Part shown: piece by piece, positions 40,513 to 49,880 of the stretch
How positions within the stretch are numbered: the stretch's first letter is position 1
Layout: every line of letters starts with the position of its first letter
NCBI RefSeq assembly: GCF_918697865.1
Contig: NZ_CAKKMV010000008.1
Span: 62,001 to 126,000 of the forward strand
Origin: Massilia sp. Bi118
Lineage (GTDB): Bacteria > Pseudomonadota > Gammaproteobacteria > Burkholderiales > Burkholderiaceae_D
DNA: 64,000 nucleotides
Direction: 5' to 3'
Notes under the pieces: generated by a model
What the model was told of the DNA's origin: nothing
Database searches by the model: none
The model's input: the letters and a program-made list of their open reading frames with translations, nothing else
Translations under genes and position numbers: made by a program

Positions 40513-40522
40513 CGGCTACTCG

Positions 40523-40596
40523 CCAAACTTGGGTCCCCGCCTGCGCGGGAACGACGAGTTGGCGCCGTCGTTCCCGCGCAGGCGGGAACCCAAGTT
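40523..40596. repeat. REPIN-like inverted pair (copy 3, tail-to-tail)
   Basis: Two hairpins as in the other copies, but here the CCAAGTT ends face outwards (AAACTTGGGTCCC ... and ... GGGAACCCAAGTTT). They lie between the convergent aminotransferase and symporter genes. Confidence 0.85.
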
Positions 40597-40615
40597 TCCT
40601 TCCAAAGCCGCAAAC

Positions 40616-40645
40616 AAAAAGGCCCCGAACATCGTTCGAGGCCCC
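40616..40645 (-). terminator. Rho-independent terminator of the symporter gene
   Basis: On the minus strand GGGGCCTCGAAC pairs with GTTCGGGGCC across a GAT loop and is followed by TTTTTGTTT, just downstream of the symporter stop. Antiparallel pairing has one bulge. Confidence 0.8.
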
Positions 40646-40650
40646 ATCAT

Positions 40651-42108
40651 TCACACACTCAGTGCAGTTTTGTGCGGCTCATGCCGATTCTTCAAAACCT
40701 GCGGCGCCAGCGACCCCACGATCATCCCGATAAACGCCGCCAGCAGCCCGGCCAGCTGGCCCGGGAAGGCTTCGCCCAGCGCGGAGATCTGTGGGAAGAA
40801 CACGATCCAGGTCGCGATACCCGCCGCGATCGACAGGATCGCGCCCTGGGTGGTCGCACGCTTCCAGTACAGGCCCATCACCAGCGGCACGAAGGCGCCG
40901 ACCAGGGTCACCTGGTAGGCCGAGGACACCAGTTCGTAGATCGAAGTGCCCTTCATCGCGATCGCGTAGGTCAGCACCAGCGCCGCGAAGACGACGATGG
41001 TCACGCGCATCGCGAACAGCTGCTGGCGGTCGCTCATGCCCGGGCGCAGGTTCTTGAGGATGTTCTCGGTGAAGCTGGTGGATGGCGCCAGCAGGGTGGC
41101 CGAGGAGGTGCTCTTGATGGCGGAGAGCAGCGCGCCAAAGAACAGGATCTGCATAATCAAGGGCATCTTCGTCATCACGAAGGTCGGCAGCACGCGCTGG
41201 TAGTCGCTCTTGGCCAGTTCCAGGGCGTCGTTGCCCATCACGATGACGGCGCAGGCGACGATGAACATCGGCACGAAGGCGAACAGGATGTAGCTGGCGC
41301 CGCCGATCACGGCACCGGCGCGCGCGGTGGGCGCGTTCTTGGCCGACATCACGCGCTGGAACACGTCCTGCTGCGGGATCGAACCCAGCATCATCGTCAC
41401 GGCGGCGCCGACGAAGAAGGCGATGTCGGTAAAGTTATGCTTCGGCAGGAAGTTCCACAGGTCTTTCTGCTGGACCATCTTCAGAACGACGTCGGTGCCG
41501 CCGGCCAGCTCCGACGAGAAGACGGCGATGATGGACATGCCCACCACCAGCACGATCATCTGGATGAAGTCGGTGATCGCCACCGCCAGGAAGCCGCCGA
41601 CCACCACGTAGATCAGCACGGCCAGGGTGCCGACGATCATGCCGGCGGTCTCGGACATGGCGCCGCCGGTCAGCACCGAGAACACCAGGCCCAGCGCCGT
41701 GATCTGCGCCGCCACCCAGCCCAGATAGGACAGGATGATCGCGATCGAGCAGAACACCTCGATGCCCTTGCCGTAGCGCGCGCGGTAGTAGTCGCCGATC
41801 GTCAGCAGGTTCAGTTTGTACAGGCGCGCCGCGAAGAACAGGCCGACCAGGATCAGGCAGGTGCCGGCGCCGAAGGGGTCCTCGACCAGGCCATTCAGGC
41901 CGCCTTGCACGAACCTGGCGGGAATGCCCATCACGGTCTCGGCGCCGAACCAGGTGGCGAAGGTGGTGGTGATCACCATGATCAGCGGCAGGCTGCGGCC
42001 GGCCACGGCGAAGTCGGACGTGTTCTTGATCCTCGTGCCGGCCCACATGCCCAGGCCGAGCGTGCCCAGCAGGTAGACCACGACGGACGAAATCAGGATG
42101 GTATTCAT
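40651..42108 (-). CDS. Sodium:solute symporter (SSS family)
   Basis: A 485-residue transporter with about 12-13 hydrophobic segments. Family blocks include the N-terminal AVAGRSLPL, FATWFGAETVMGIPA and GGFLAVAITDFIQM, and a SIPQQDVFQRVM core segment. It imports a substrate with sodium. The position between the aminotransferase and puuC suggests putrescine, another polyamine or a related amine (inference). The ATG at 42108 is chosen because membrane similarity begins there. Confidence 0.88.
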   Translation of the reverse strand: MNTILISSVVVYLLGTLGLGMWAGTRIKNTSDFAVAGRSLPLIMVITTTFATWFGAETVMGIPARFVQGGLNGLVEDPFGAGTCLILVGLFFAARLYKLNLLTIGDYYRARYGKGIEVFCSIAIILSYLGWVAAQITALGLVFSVLTGGAMSETAGMIVGTLAVLIYVVVGGFLAVAITDFIQMIVLVVGMSIIAVFSSELAGGTDVVLKMVQQKDLWNFLPKHNFTDIAFFVGAAVTMMLGSIPQQDVFQRVMSAKNAPTARAGAVIGGASYILFAFVPMFIVACAVIVMGNDALELAKSDYQRVLPTFVMTKMPLIMQILFFGALLSAIKSTSSATLLAPSTSFTENILKNLRPGMSDRQQLFAMRVTIVVFAALVLTYAIAMKGTSIYELVSSAYQVTLVGAFVPLVMGLYWKRATTQGAILSIAAGIATWIVFFPQISALGEAFPGQLAGLLAAFIGMIVGSLAPQVLKNRHEPHKTALSV

Positions 42109-42241
42109 TGGGGCTCCGGCAGCGGGAAAGAGAAAATTCTGGCTGGAAAAATTCGCGATTATAGCGGCATAAATCGTCAACTGGATCGATTTTGTTTGCT
42201 AGTATCAGCCAGACAACAATCATGACTCCGGAGGGGACACA

Positions 42242-43726
42242 ATGACGACCGAATCCTGGCATGAACGTTCCAGAACAGTGCGGATCGATGGCCGCGCCGT
42301 CGTCGACGGCAAGCGTATTGACGCCGTCGCCGGCGCCCGTTTCGACTGTATCTCACCGATCGATGGACGCAAGCTCGGCGAGGTCGCGCGCTGCACCGAG
42401 ACCGACGTCGACCTGGCCCTGCAAAGCGCCCGCGCCGCCTTCGAAGACGGCCGCTGGTCGGGCAAGGCGCCGGCCGAGCGCAAGCGCATCCTGATCCGCT
42501 TCGCCGACCTGATGCTGGCGAACAGGGACGAGCTGGCGCTGCTGGAAACCCTCGACATGGGCAAGCCGATCCGCTACAGCCGCAGCGTGGACGTGCAACT
42601 GGCCCAGAACTGCATCCGCTGGTACGGCGAGGCGATCGACAAGCTCTACGACGAAGTGGCGCCGACCGCGCAGGACAGCCTGGCCCTGATCGTGCGCGAG
42701 CCGGTGGGCGTGGTGGCCGCGATCATCCCCTGGAACTACCCGATGCTGATGGCGGCCTGGAAGATCGGCCCGGCCTTAGCAAGCGGCAACAGCCTGGTCC
42801 TGAAACCGTCCGAGAAGGCGCCGCTGACGTCGCTGCGCCTGGCCGAGCTGGCGCTGGAGGCCGGCGTGCCCGAAGGCGTCTTCAACGTCCTGCCCGGCTA
42901 CGGCATTGAGGCCGGCAGGGCCCTCGGCCTGCACATGGACGTCGACTGCATCGCCTTCACGGGTTCCACCCGCGTCGGCAAGCAGATCCTGCAGATGGCG
43001 GGCCAGTCGAACCTGAAGCGCGCGTGGACGGAACTGGGCGGCAAATCGGCGAACATCGTCTGCGCCGACTGTCCGGACCTGGATGCGGCGGTGGCGGGCG
43101 CGATCGGCTCGATCTACTTCAACCAGGGCGAAAGCTGCAACGCGCCCTCGCGCCTGTTTGTCGAGGAATCGATCCGCGAAGCTTTTCTCGATAAAGCGAT
43201 GGCCCTGATGCCGAACTACGCGCCCGGCGATCCGCTCGACCCCGGGACCGTGATGGGCGCGATCGTCGATGCGACCCAGATGAAGACGGTGCTCGGCTAT
43301 ATCGAGGATGGCAAGGCGGCAGGCGCGCGCCTGCTCGCAGGCGGACGCGCGGCGCGTGCGGAGACGGGGGGCTTGTATATCGAACCGACCCTGTTCGATG
43401 GCGTGGATGGGACAATGCGGATTGCGCGCGAGGAGATTTTCGGGCCGGTGCTGTCCGTGCTGTCCTTTACCGATCTGGATGAGGCGGTGCGGCAGGCGAA
43501 CAGCACGCCCTACGGCCTGGCGGCGGCGGTATGGACCGCGGACATGAGCAAGGCAATCCGCACGGCGCGCAGGCTGCGGGCAGGGACCGTGCATGTGAAC
43601 CAGTATGACAATGACGATATTACGGTGCCGTTTGGGGGCTATAAACAGTCGGGGAATGGGCGGGACAAGTCATTGCATGCGTTTGACAAGTACACGGAGT
43701 TGAAGACGACGTGGATACGAATATAA
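42242..43726 (+). CDS. puuC: Gamma-glutamyl-gamma-aminobutyraldehyde dehydrogenase (PuuC-type)
   Basis: A 494-residue NAD(P)-dependent aldehyde dehydrogenase. VAAIIPWNYPMLMAAWKI binds the cofactor. FTGSTRVGKQ, the general-base Glu in WTELGGKSAN and the catalytic Cys in QGESCNAPSR follow. It is closest in layout to PuuC/AldB-type enzymes and fits oxidation of gamma-glutamyl-gamma-aminobutyraldehyde. It has its own upstream region shared with the divergent symporter, and a GGAGGGG ribosome-binding site. Confidence 0.88.
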   Translation: MTTESWHERSRTVRIDGRAVVDGKRIDAVAGARFDCISPIDGRKLGEVARCTETDVDLALQSARAAFEDGRWSGKAPAERKRILIRFADLMLANRDELALLETLDMGKPIRYSRSVDVQLAQNCIRWYGEAIDKLYDEVAPTAQDSLALIVREPVGVVAAIIPWNYPMLMAAWKIGPALASGNSLVLKPSEKAPLTSLRLAELALEAGVPEGVFNVLPGYGIEAGRALGLHMDVDCIAFTGSTRVGKQILQMAGQSNLKRAWTELGGKSANIVCADCPDLDAAVAGAIGSIYFNQGESCNAPSRLFVEESIREAFLDKAMALMPNYAPGDPLDPGTVMGAIVDATQMKTVLGYIEDGKAAGARLLAGGRAARAETGGLYIEPTLFDGVDGTMRIAREEIFGPVLSVLSFTDLDEAVRQANSTPYGLAAAVWTADMSKAIRTARRLRAGTVHVNQYDNDDITVPFGGYKQSGNGRDKSLHAFDKYTELKTTWIRI

Positions 43727-43727
43727 G

Positions 43728-43828
43728 CGTCGTTCCCGCGCAGGCGGGAACCCAAGTTCGTTGCGTACCAATAGCTTGTGCTAACGAGTTGCACGCAAAC
43801 TTGGATCCCCGCCTTCGCGGGGACGACG
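43728..43828. repeat. REPIN-like inverted pair (copy 4)
   Basis: GCGTCGTTCCCGCGCAGGCG ... and its inverse GGATCCCCGCCTTCGCGGGG are separated by a spacer ending GCTAACGAGTTGCACGCAAA. The spacer is nearly identical to that of copy 5, which shows that whole doublets are duplicated. Confidence 0.9.
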
Positions 43829-43851
43829 AGTAAAGGGCGCGGGGACGACGA

Positions 43852-44595
43852 TCAGATCGCCATCTCCCTCAGCACCTTCGAAGCCTCCCGGCTAGCCGTC
43901 AACACCGCCCCATCCCGCATCTGGATCACCAGCTGCGACTGATCGTCCGCCCGCATCGAATCCACGAAATCCAGGTTGACCAGCGCCGAACGGTGCACGC
44001 GGATGAAGCGCGCCGGGTCCAGTTGCGCCTCGAGCTCCGAGATCCCGATCCGCACCAGGAAGGTCTGCCCGCGCGCCGCAATCGCCGTGTACTTCGAATC
44101 CGCCTTCAAGTACTCGATCTCGTTCAGCGACAGCGGGAAGATCCGCCCGCGGTCGCGCACCAGGATGCGCTCCAGGCGGCCCGCCGCACGTTGTGTGGCC
44201 TGTTCGAGCGCCGCGTCGACGATCGCGCGCGGCGGCGCGGGGGAGTCGAGCAGGCGCGCCACGGCGGCGTCGAAGCGGGCACGCGTAAAGGGTTTGAGCA
44301 GGTAGTCGACCGCGTTCAGTTCGAAGGCCGTCACCGCGTACTGGTCGTAGGCGGTGGTGAACACGATGTCGGGCGTGCATGTGAGGCGGCGCAGCACTTC
44401 CAGGCCGGTCATCTCCGGCATCTGGATGTCCATGAAGACCACGTCCGGGCGGATGCGCTCGATCTGTTCGAGCGCGCTGGCGCCGTCGCCGGCTTCGCCC
44501 GCCAGGCGCAGGGCGGGGTGGGCGTAGATGGCGTCGCGCAGCACGTCGCGGGCCAGCGGTTCGTCTTCGGCGATGAATACGGTTTTGGTGTCCAA
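43852..44595 (-). CDS. LytTR-family response regulator (second system)
   Basis: A 247-residue regulator with an N-terminal receiver (EDEP acidic pocket, phospho-acceptor Asp in VFMDIQMPEM, Lys in YLLKPFT). A C-terminal LytTR DNA-binding domain follows (about 145-245; FIRVHRSALVNLDFV). It lies 10 bases after the kinase gene and should be its partner. It shares layout with the pair at 8.3-10.3 kb. Confidence 0.92.
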   Translation of the reverse strand: MDTKTVFIAEDEPLARDVLRDAIYAHPALRLAGEAGDGASALEQIERIRPDVVFMDIQMPEMTGLEVLRRLTCTPDIVFTTAYDQYAVTAFELNAVDYLLKPFTRARFDAAVARLLDSPAPPRAIVDAALEQATQRAAGRLERILVRDRGRIFPLSLNEIEYLKADSKYTAIAARGQTFLVRIGISELEAQLDPARFIRVHRSALVNLDFVDSMRADDQSQLVIQMRDGAVLTASREASKVLREMAI

Positions 44596-44605
44596 TGCAA
44601 GCTCC

Positions 44606-45670
44606 TCAGGCGGTTTCGAACGGAATCGACATCGTGACGACGAAGCCGGCGCCCGGCGCGGTATCGATCTGCAGCGCGCCGCGCGGACCGTACTCGAGCT
44701 GCAGGCGGCGTTCGACGGTGCGGATGCCCAGGCCGTTCGACTGCCTGACGCCGGCGAGGTCGGCGCCGGGGCCGTCGTCGCCGACGGTCATGGTCAGGGA
44801 CTGCGCCGCATCGTCGACGCGGGTGCGGATGCGCAGCAGGCCCGGGCGGCTGTGCGGATTGAAGGCGTGCTTGATGCTGTTCTCGACCAGCGGCTGCAGC
44901 GAGAGCGCGGGCAGTGGCAGGCCGGCGGCCTCCATGTCGAGTTCCCATTCGATCTTCAGGCGCGGGCCGAGGCGCAGGCTCTCCAGCTCGAGGTAGTTAC
45001 GCACGAAGCGCAGCTCGTCTTCGAGGGTGACGCGGTCGCTGCCGCTCTTTTCGGTGTCGAGCACGTAGCGCAGCATGTCGGAGAACTGGAAGAGGGCGGT
45101 CTCCGCGGCTTCGGGATTGCGGCGCGTCAGCGCGATGATGGAGTGCAGGGTGTTGAACAGGAAGTGCGGGTTCAGCTTGTTGCGCAGGGCGTTCAGCTCG
45201 GAGGCGACGAGCAGGGTCTGGGCCTGCTGGATGGCGAGGGCCTGGCGCTGCCGGGCATGGTTCACGCGCACCAGATGGAACATGGTGGCGATCACCCCAT
45301 AGCTCATCATGCCATACAGGACGGGCCAGACGTACCAGGACAGCGCCTGCTTCAATCCGGTCACCAGGAACAGCAGGGCATAGGAACCGATGGCGTAGAA
45401 ACAGGCATTGAACGCATGTAGCAGGAATTCCAGCACGGGCACAGGGCGCTTGCGCTCCAGCCAGCCGCTCAGCGGCCACAGCAGGGCAAGGATGCATGCC
45501 TGCGGTGCAGTCCACATGGCCTGGCCGATCACGGCCCAATTGAAACGGCCGGCGCGCAAATCGTCGACTTGCAGCGCCATGATCAGCAGGCACAGGTAGG
45601 CAAACCAGCCGAGGGCATACAGGCGCCACATGCGGCCGGTCGGGATAGCGTGATGTGTGGTGAGTTCCAT
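44606..45670 (-). CDS. LytS-type sensor histidine kinase (second system)
   Basis: A 354-residue membrane kinase. About four hydrophobic segments lie between residues 12 and 150. A His_kinase domain follows, with the phospho-acceptor His in LNPHFLFNTLHSI. The C-terminal ATPase has an N-box (VENSIKHAF) and a G-box (SNGLGIRT). The ATG at 45670 is preferred over upstream starts that lack family similarity. It is divergent from the second puuA-like gene, so it may regulate or respond to that locus, but this is only positional. Confidence 0.9.
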   Translation of the reverse strand: MELTTHHAIPTGRMWRLYALGWFAYLCLLIMALQVDDLRAGRFNWAVIGQAMWTAPQACILALLWPLSGWLERKRPVPVLEFLLHAFNACFYAIGSYALLFLVTGLKQALSWYVWPVLYGMMSYGVIATMFHLVRVNHARQRQALAIQQAQTLLVASELNALRNKLNPHFLFNTLHSIIALTRRNPEAAETALFQFSDMLRYVLDTEKSGSDRVTLEDELRFVRNYLELESLRLGPRLKIEWELDMEAAGLPLPALSLQPLVENSIKHAFNPHSRPGLLRIRTRVDDAAQSLTMTVGDDGPGADLAGVRQSNGLGIRTVERRLQLEYGPRGALQIDTAPGAGFVVTMSIPFETA

Positions 45671-45844
45671 AACAGAAAGTATGGCGCAGAATCCCGGCCA
45701 TAGCGATGGCCATGACGCCAACTGCGAATTTCGTGCAACGAATTGCGGGATCGGAACGCGGGGCATTGGCGCGCAGCAGCTTCGGTCCCGGTGCTATATT
45801 CGGCTTGTACTGCGTGATTCACAGCGGGGCAAGCGGGGAGCTCG

Positions 45845-47194
45845 ATGGCTGAGGCAAGCGGCGGCGACATGCGCGCTTTTCTGCGCGAACACAATATCCA
45901 CGAGGTCGAGTGCGTCATCGCGGACATGACCGGCATCGCCCGCGGCAAGATCCTCCCCAAAGACCTGTTCCTGTCCGGCGAGCACATGCGCCTGCCAAAA
46001 AGCGTGCTGCTGAACACCGTCCACGGCGAGCAGCCGAACAACATGCCTTACGTCGGACCGATGGACCCCGACATGGTCTGCGTGCCGGACCCGGCGACGA
46101 TCCGCGTCGTTCCCTGGGCCACCGAACGGGTCGCCTGTGTGATCCACGATTGCCAGAACTTCGACGGCAGCCCGGTGGCGCTGGCGCCGCGCTCGGTGCT
46201 GCGGCGCGTGCTGGAAAAGTACCGCGAGCGCGGCTGGAAGCCGGTGGTGGCGCCCGAGATGGAGTTCTACCTGGTCGCGCGCAACCTCAATCCGCACGAG
46301 CCCCTGAGCCCGCCGACCGGCCGCAGCGGCTTTACGGAGCAGGGCAGGCAGTCCTACTCGATCGACGCCGTCAACGACTTCGATCCCTTCTTTCTGGAAC
46401 TGTCGGCCTTCTGCAAGCAGCACGAACTGGGCGTCGAGACGCTCATTCACGAAGCCGGCGCCGGCCAGATGGAAATCAATTTCACGCACGGCGATGCGCT
46501 CGAGCTGGCCGACCGCGTCTTCCTGTTCAAGCGCGCCGTGCGCGAGACGGCGCTGCGGCACGGCATCTTCGCCACCTTCATGGCCAAGCCCATGGAGACC
46601 GAGCCGGGCAGCGCCATGCACGTGCACCAGAGCGTGGTAGAGCTTGCTAGTGGACGCAATATCTTCTCGAACGAGGATGGCAGCGAAAGCACGCTGTTCC
46701 GACAATTCATCGGCGGGCTGGAAAAATACGTGCCGCCAGCGACCTTATTGTTCGCGCCCCATGTAAATTCTTTCAGGCGGCTGTCGCGCTTCCAGTCAGC
46801 GCCGATGAACGTGCACTGGGGCTACGACAACCGCACCTGCGGCATCCGCGTGCCGAACTCCACGCCGCTCAACCGCCGGGTCGAGAACCGCGTGCCGGGC
46901 GTGGACGTGAATCCCTACCTGGCAATGGCAGCGACCCTGGCTTGCGGCTGGCTGGGCATGACGGAAGGCTTGCAGCCCGCGCCGCCGACGGCGGAAAGTG
47001 CGGAGCACGTGCATGGCGAACTGCCGCGGAACCTTGAGGATGCGATCCTGCAGCTGCGTGGCTGCCCGGCGCTGGCGGAAATGCTGGGGCCCTTGTTCGT
47101 GGAGGCGTTTTGCGAGGTGAAGGAGCTGGAGTTTGCGACGTTTTCGCGGGTGATCAGCAGTTGGGAGCGGGAGCATTTGATGCTGCTGGTGTAG
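45845..47194 (+). CDS. Gamma-glutamylputrescine synthetase-like glutamine synthetase (PuuA 2)
   Basis: A 449-residue paralogue of the protein encoded at 37681-39051, with the same blocks (VAPEMEFYL, GAGQMEINF, FMAKPMETEPGSAMHVH, NRTCGIRVP). Catalytic residues look intact. It is alone on its transcript, separated from puuC by the LytTR/LytS pair. It may act on a different amine, such as cadaverine or an amino acid amine, or be a backup PuuA. The ATG at 45845 has a GGGGAG site. Confidence 0.85.
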   Translation: MAEASGGDMRAFLREHNIHEVECVIADMTGIARGKILPKDLFLSGEHMRLPKSVLLNTVHGEQPNNMPYVGPMDPDMVCVPDPATIRVVPWATERVACVIHDCQNFDGSPVALAPRSVLRRVLEKYRERGWKPVVAPEMEFYLVARNLNPHEPLSPPTGRSGFTEQGRQSYSIDAVNDFDPFFLELSAFCKQHELGVETLIHEAGAGQMEINFTHGDALELADRVFLFKRAVRETALRHGIFATFMAKPMETEPGSAMHVHQSVVELASGRNIFSNEDGSESTLFRQFIGGLEKYVPPATLLFAPHVNSFRRLSRFQSAPMNVHWGYDNRTCGIRVPNSTPLNRRVENRVPGVDVNPYLAMAATLACGWLGMTEGLQPAPPTAESAEHVHGELPRNLEDAILQLRGCPALAEMLGPLFVEAFCEVKELEFATFSRVISSWEREHLMLLV

Positions 47195-47200
47195 TTGGCT

Positions 47201-47301
47201 CGTCGTTCCCGCGCAGGCGGGAACCCAAGTTCGTCGCGGACAAATAGCATGTGCTAACGAGTTGCACGCAAACTTGGATTCCCGCCTTCGCGGGAATGAC
47301 G
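47201..47301. repeat. REPIN-like inverted pair (copy 5)
   Basis: Same doublet as copy 4, including the GCTAACGAGTTGCACGCAAA spacer segment. It lies between the convergent puuA-like gene and the double-receiver kinase. Confidence 0.9.
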
Positions 47302-47305
47302 GGGG

Positions 47306-48919
47306 TTATACGCAAGGCAGCGTGATGGTCAACCGGGTATGCCCATCCCCAGTATCCATCTCCGCCCCACCCCCCTGCACCTCGGCCATCAAACGAATCG
47401 AATACGTGCCGAGCCCCGATCCATCTTCCTTATCGGCGGTCGCATACTTCTCGAAGAAGCGTCCGCGCATGGTCAACGGCACTTCTCCCTCGTTGTCGAT
47501 CACCACGTGCAGGCTGCCGTAGCCCGGCGAGACGTCGACCTTGATGACGCCGCCTTCCGGCGAGGCCTCGGCCGCGTTCTTGAAGGCGTTCGAGAACATT
47601 GAGTAGCACAGCAGCGGTTCGCCCAGGCAGATGGTGTCGCTGGGTGCGGCAAAGCGGATGTCGATTTCATTGGGCGCGAAGGCGAGGCGGGTCTGCTGGG
47701 CCACGCGCTCGAGCAGGGCTTTGATGTCGAAGCCCTGCAGCGCCGGCTGGTACTCGCCCTTTTCCATGCGGTAGATGTCGAGCGTGCGGTTGATCATCTC
47801 GAGGGCGTTGTTGGCCGCCATCTCGATCATGCGCGCGTGCTCGCGCTGGCTGTCGGTCAGCTCGGAATCCTGCAAGGCCTGGCTGCCGTGCAGGGCCACG
47901 GCCAGCGGGCTTTTCAGGTCGTGGCGGGTCATGCGCTCGACGTCTTCGCGCAGGTGGGCGTTCTCCACCAGCAGCGCGTTCTGGCGCTGCAGGTCGGCGG
48001 TGGCCGCGGCCAGCGTCAGGTGGGTCGCGATGCGCGCTTTCAGGATGGTCGGGTCGGCCGGTTTCGATACGTAGTCGACCGCGCCCAGGCGCAGGCCGCC
48101 GACCACGTCGTCGACGGCATCCTTCGCCGACAGGAAGATGATCGGGATGCCGGCCGTCTTCGGGTTTGCCTTCAGCTCGCGGCAGGTTTCGAAGCCATCC
48201 ATCACCGGCATCATGATGTCGAGCAGGATCAGGTCGACCTGGAAGCTGTTGGCGATCTCGATCGCCTTGCGGCCGCTGATGGCCACCTTGATCGCGTACT
48301 CGTCCTTCAGCGCGCCGGCCAGGATCTCGATATTCGTCGGCACGTCGTCGACGATCAGCACCGTGCTTTTCTTGATGCGCTCCGCCAGCGGCTGCTGCAG
48401 GCCGATCACGTGGGCGCCGGTATCGAGCGGCGGGGTAAGCGGGGTGGGCGCGCTTGCGGCGGGCGCAGGGGCCGGCGCCGGTGCAGCGGCAGGTTTCGCG
48501 GGCGCGGCCGCGCGCTGGAAAGGCGAAGCAGGCGGCGCCGAGGGCGAGCCGATCATCGCCATGAATTTGCTGGCGAAGCTGTGCACCGTGAAGGGCTTGA
48601 TCATGTAGGCGCTGACGCCCGCCTGCAACGCGCTGCGCACCGAGGCCGGGTTCGATTCGGCGGTCAGCATCATGTACGGGGTCCTGGCGTAGCGCGAGTC
48701 CTTGCGCATCCAGCCCAGCAGCTCGAGGCCGCTCATGATCGGCATGCTCCAGTCGCCGATCACGATGTCGATCGCTTGCTTCCGCATCAGGTCCTGCGCG
48801 GTTTTGCCGTTCTCGGCCTGGAAGATGTTGATGAAGCCGAGTTCCGTGAGCACCTGGCGCACTGCGGTGCGGATCAGCAGGTAGTCGTCGACGATCAGGA
48901 TAGAGGCGGACTTGTCCAT
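47306..48919 (-). CDS. Hybrid histidine kinase with two N-terminal receiver domains
   Basis: A 537-residue cytoplasmic protein. Receiver 1 (about 1-125) has its Asp in VIGDWSMPIM and Lys in MIKPFT. A Pro/Ala-rich linker (about 128-180) follows. Receiver 2 (about 190-310) has its Asp in LILLDIMMPVMDG and Lys in VSKPADP. The kinase has its H-box in MTRHDLKSPLA (about residue 340), and a HATPase_c domain with NAFKNAAEA and GSGLGTYSIRL boxes ends the protein. Receiver domains before the kinase are the reverse of the usual hybrid order. Its partners are unknown; no membrane segment. Confidence 0.9.
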   Translation of the reverse strand: MDKSASILIVDDYLLIRTAVRQVLTELGFINIFQAENGKTAQDLMRKQAIDIVIGDWSMPIMSGLELLGWMRKDSRYARTPYMMLTAESNPASVRSALQAGVSAYMIKPFTVHSFASKFMAMIGSPSAPPASPFQRAAAPAKPAAAPAPAPAPAASAPTPLTPPLDTGAHVIGLQQPLAERIKKSTVLIVDDVPTNIEILAGALKDEYAIKVAISGRKAIEIANSFQVDLILLDIMMPVMDGFETCRELKANPKTAGIPIIFLSAKDAVDDVVGGLRLGAVDYVSKPADPTILKARIATHLTLAAATADLQRQNALLVENAHLREDVERMTRHDLKSPLAVALHGSQALQDSELTDSQREHARMIEMAANNALEMINRTLDIYRMEKGEYQPALQGFDIKALLERVAQQTRLAFAPNEIDIRFAAPSDTICLGEPLLCYSMFSNAFKNAAEASPEGGVIKVDVSPGYGSLHVVIDNEGEVPLTMRGRFFEKYATADKEDGSGLGTYSIRLMAEVQGGGAEMDTGDGHTRLTITLPCV

Positions 48920-49100
48920 GATTTTTATATCTTTTTCTATTGGCCGAGTGTAACAACGAATACGTTCTCAACCAACTGGCAAGGCGGAATTTGTTGTCAA
49001 TATGCATGCAGAATACGCATGTTCATGCTGGAACTGTGCTTGTATATGCTGGTTTATGCGTAAACGTGTAAAATGGCGCCTCGAACAAGCGAGGACAGGC

Positions 49101-49880
49101 ATGCAGCTAGCGGAAGAGCGTCGGCAACAAATCGTCGACATGGTGGACCAACAGGGCAAGGTGCTGGCCGCCGAGCTGGCGCTGCGTTTCCAGACCTCCG
49201 AGGATACGATCCGGCGCGACCTGCGCGAGCTGGACGCTGCCGGCCTGCTGCGCCGCGTGCATGGCGGCGCGATGCGGCGTACACGCGCCGAGCCCAGCTT
49301 CGGCCAGCGCGTCGACGATGCCGGCGCCCGCAAGGCGATGCTGGCCCAGGCGCTGTGCGAGGCCGTGCGTCCCGGGGACACCGTGCTGGTCGACGCCGGT
49401 ACTACCAACCTGGCCTTCTCCCGCCTGCTCGAAGACGGCCGCGCCGCCACCGTCATCACCAACAGCCCGCAGATCGCGCTGGCGCTGGGCGAGCTGCGCA
49501 AGACCAAGGTCATCCTGCTGGGCGGGATCTATGCCGGCCACGCCGGCGCCGTGCTGGGCGCGCAGACCGTCGATGAAATCCGCAGGCTGCGCGTGAACCT
49601 GGCCGTGGTCGGCGTCTGCAGCGTCGAAGCCGACCGCGGGCTGGGCGCGAGCGACGCCGAGGAAGCCGCCGTCAAGCAGGCCATGCTGGCCGCCGCCAGC
49701 CGGCGCGTGGTCGCGGTGCTCAACGAGCGCCTGGAGGCGCCGGCGCCCTTCCTGATCGCGCCCCTGGGCGAAGTCGACCAGCTGGTGCTGGAAGCCGCCT
49801 GCCCGCCCGAGGTGCTGGAGCGCTTGCGCCAGCTCGACCCCACCCCCGACATCAAGTTCGCAGCGAAAGTGAAACCATGA
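49101..49880 (+). CDS. DeoR/GlpR-family transcriptional regulator
   Basis: A 259-residue sugar-type regulator. The N-terminal HTH (about 3-57) has ERRQQIVDMVDQQGKV and SEDTIRRDLRELDAAG. A DeoRC effector-binding domain follows (VLVDAGTTNLAF, TNSPQIA). Such proteins usually bind a phosphosugar. The ATG at 49101 is chosen because HTH similarity begins there, despite an in-frame start at 49002. It overlaps the MFS gene by 4 bases, so the two form an operon. The 100 bases upstream are full of ATGC-type short repeats that could be operators. Confidence 0.9.
   Translation: MQLAEERRQQIVDMVDQQGKVLAAELALRFQTSEDTIRRDLRELDAAGLLRRVHGGAMRRTRAEPSFGQRVDDAGARKAMLAQALCEAVRPGDTVLVDAGTTNLAFSRLLEDGRAATVITNSPQIALALGELRKTKVILLGGIYAGHAGAVLGAQTVDEIRRLRVNLAVVGVCSVEADRGLGASDAEEAAVKQAMLAAASRRVVAVLNERLEAPAPFLIAPLGEVDQLVLEAACPPEVLERLRQLDPTPDIKFAAKVKP

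Noticed and set aside
40672..42225. Plus-strand frame of about 517 codons
   Set aside because: Antisense to the symporter, whose membrane segments and SSS motifs are clear.
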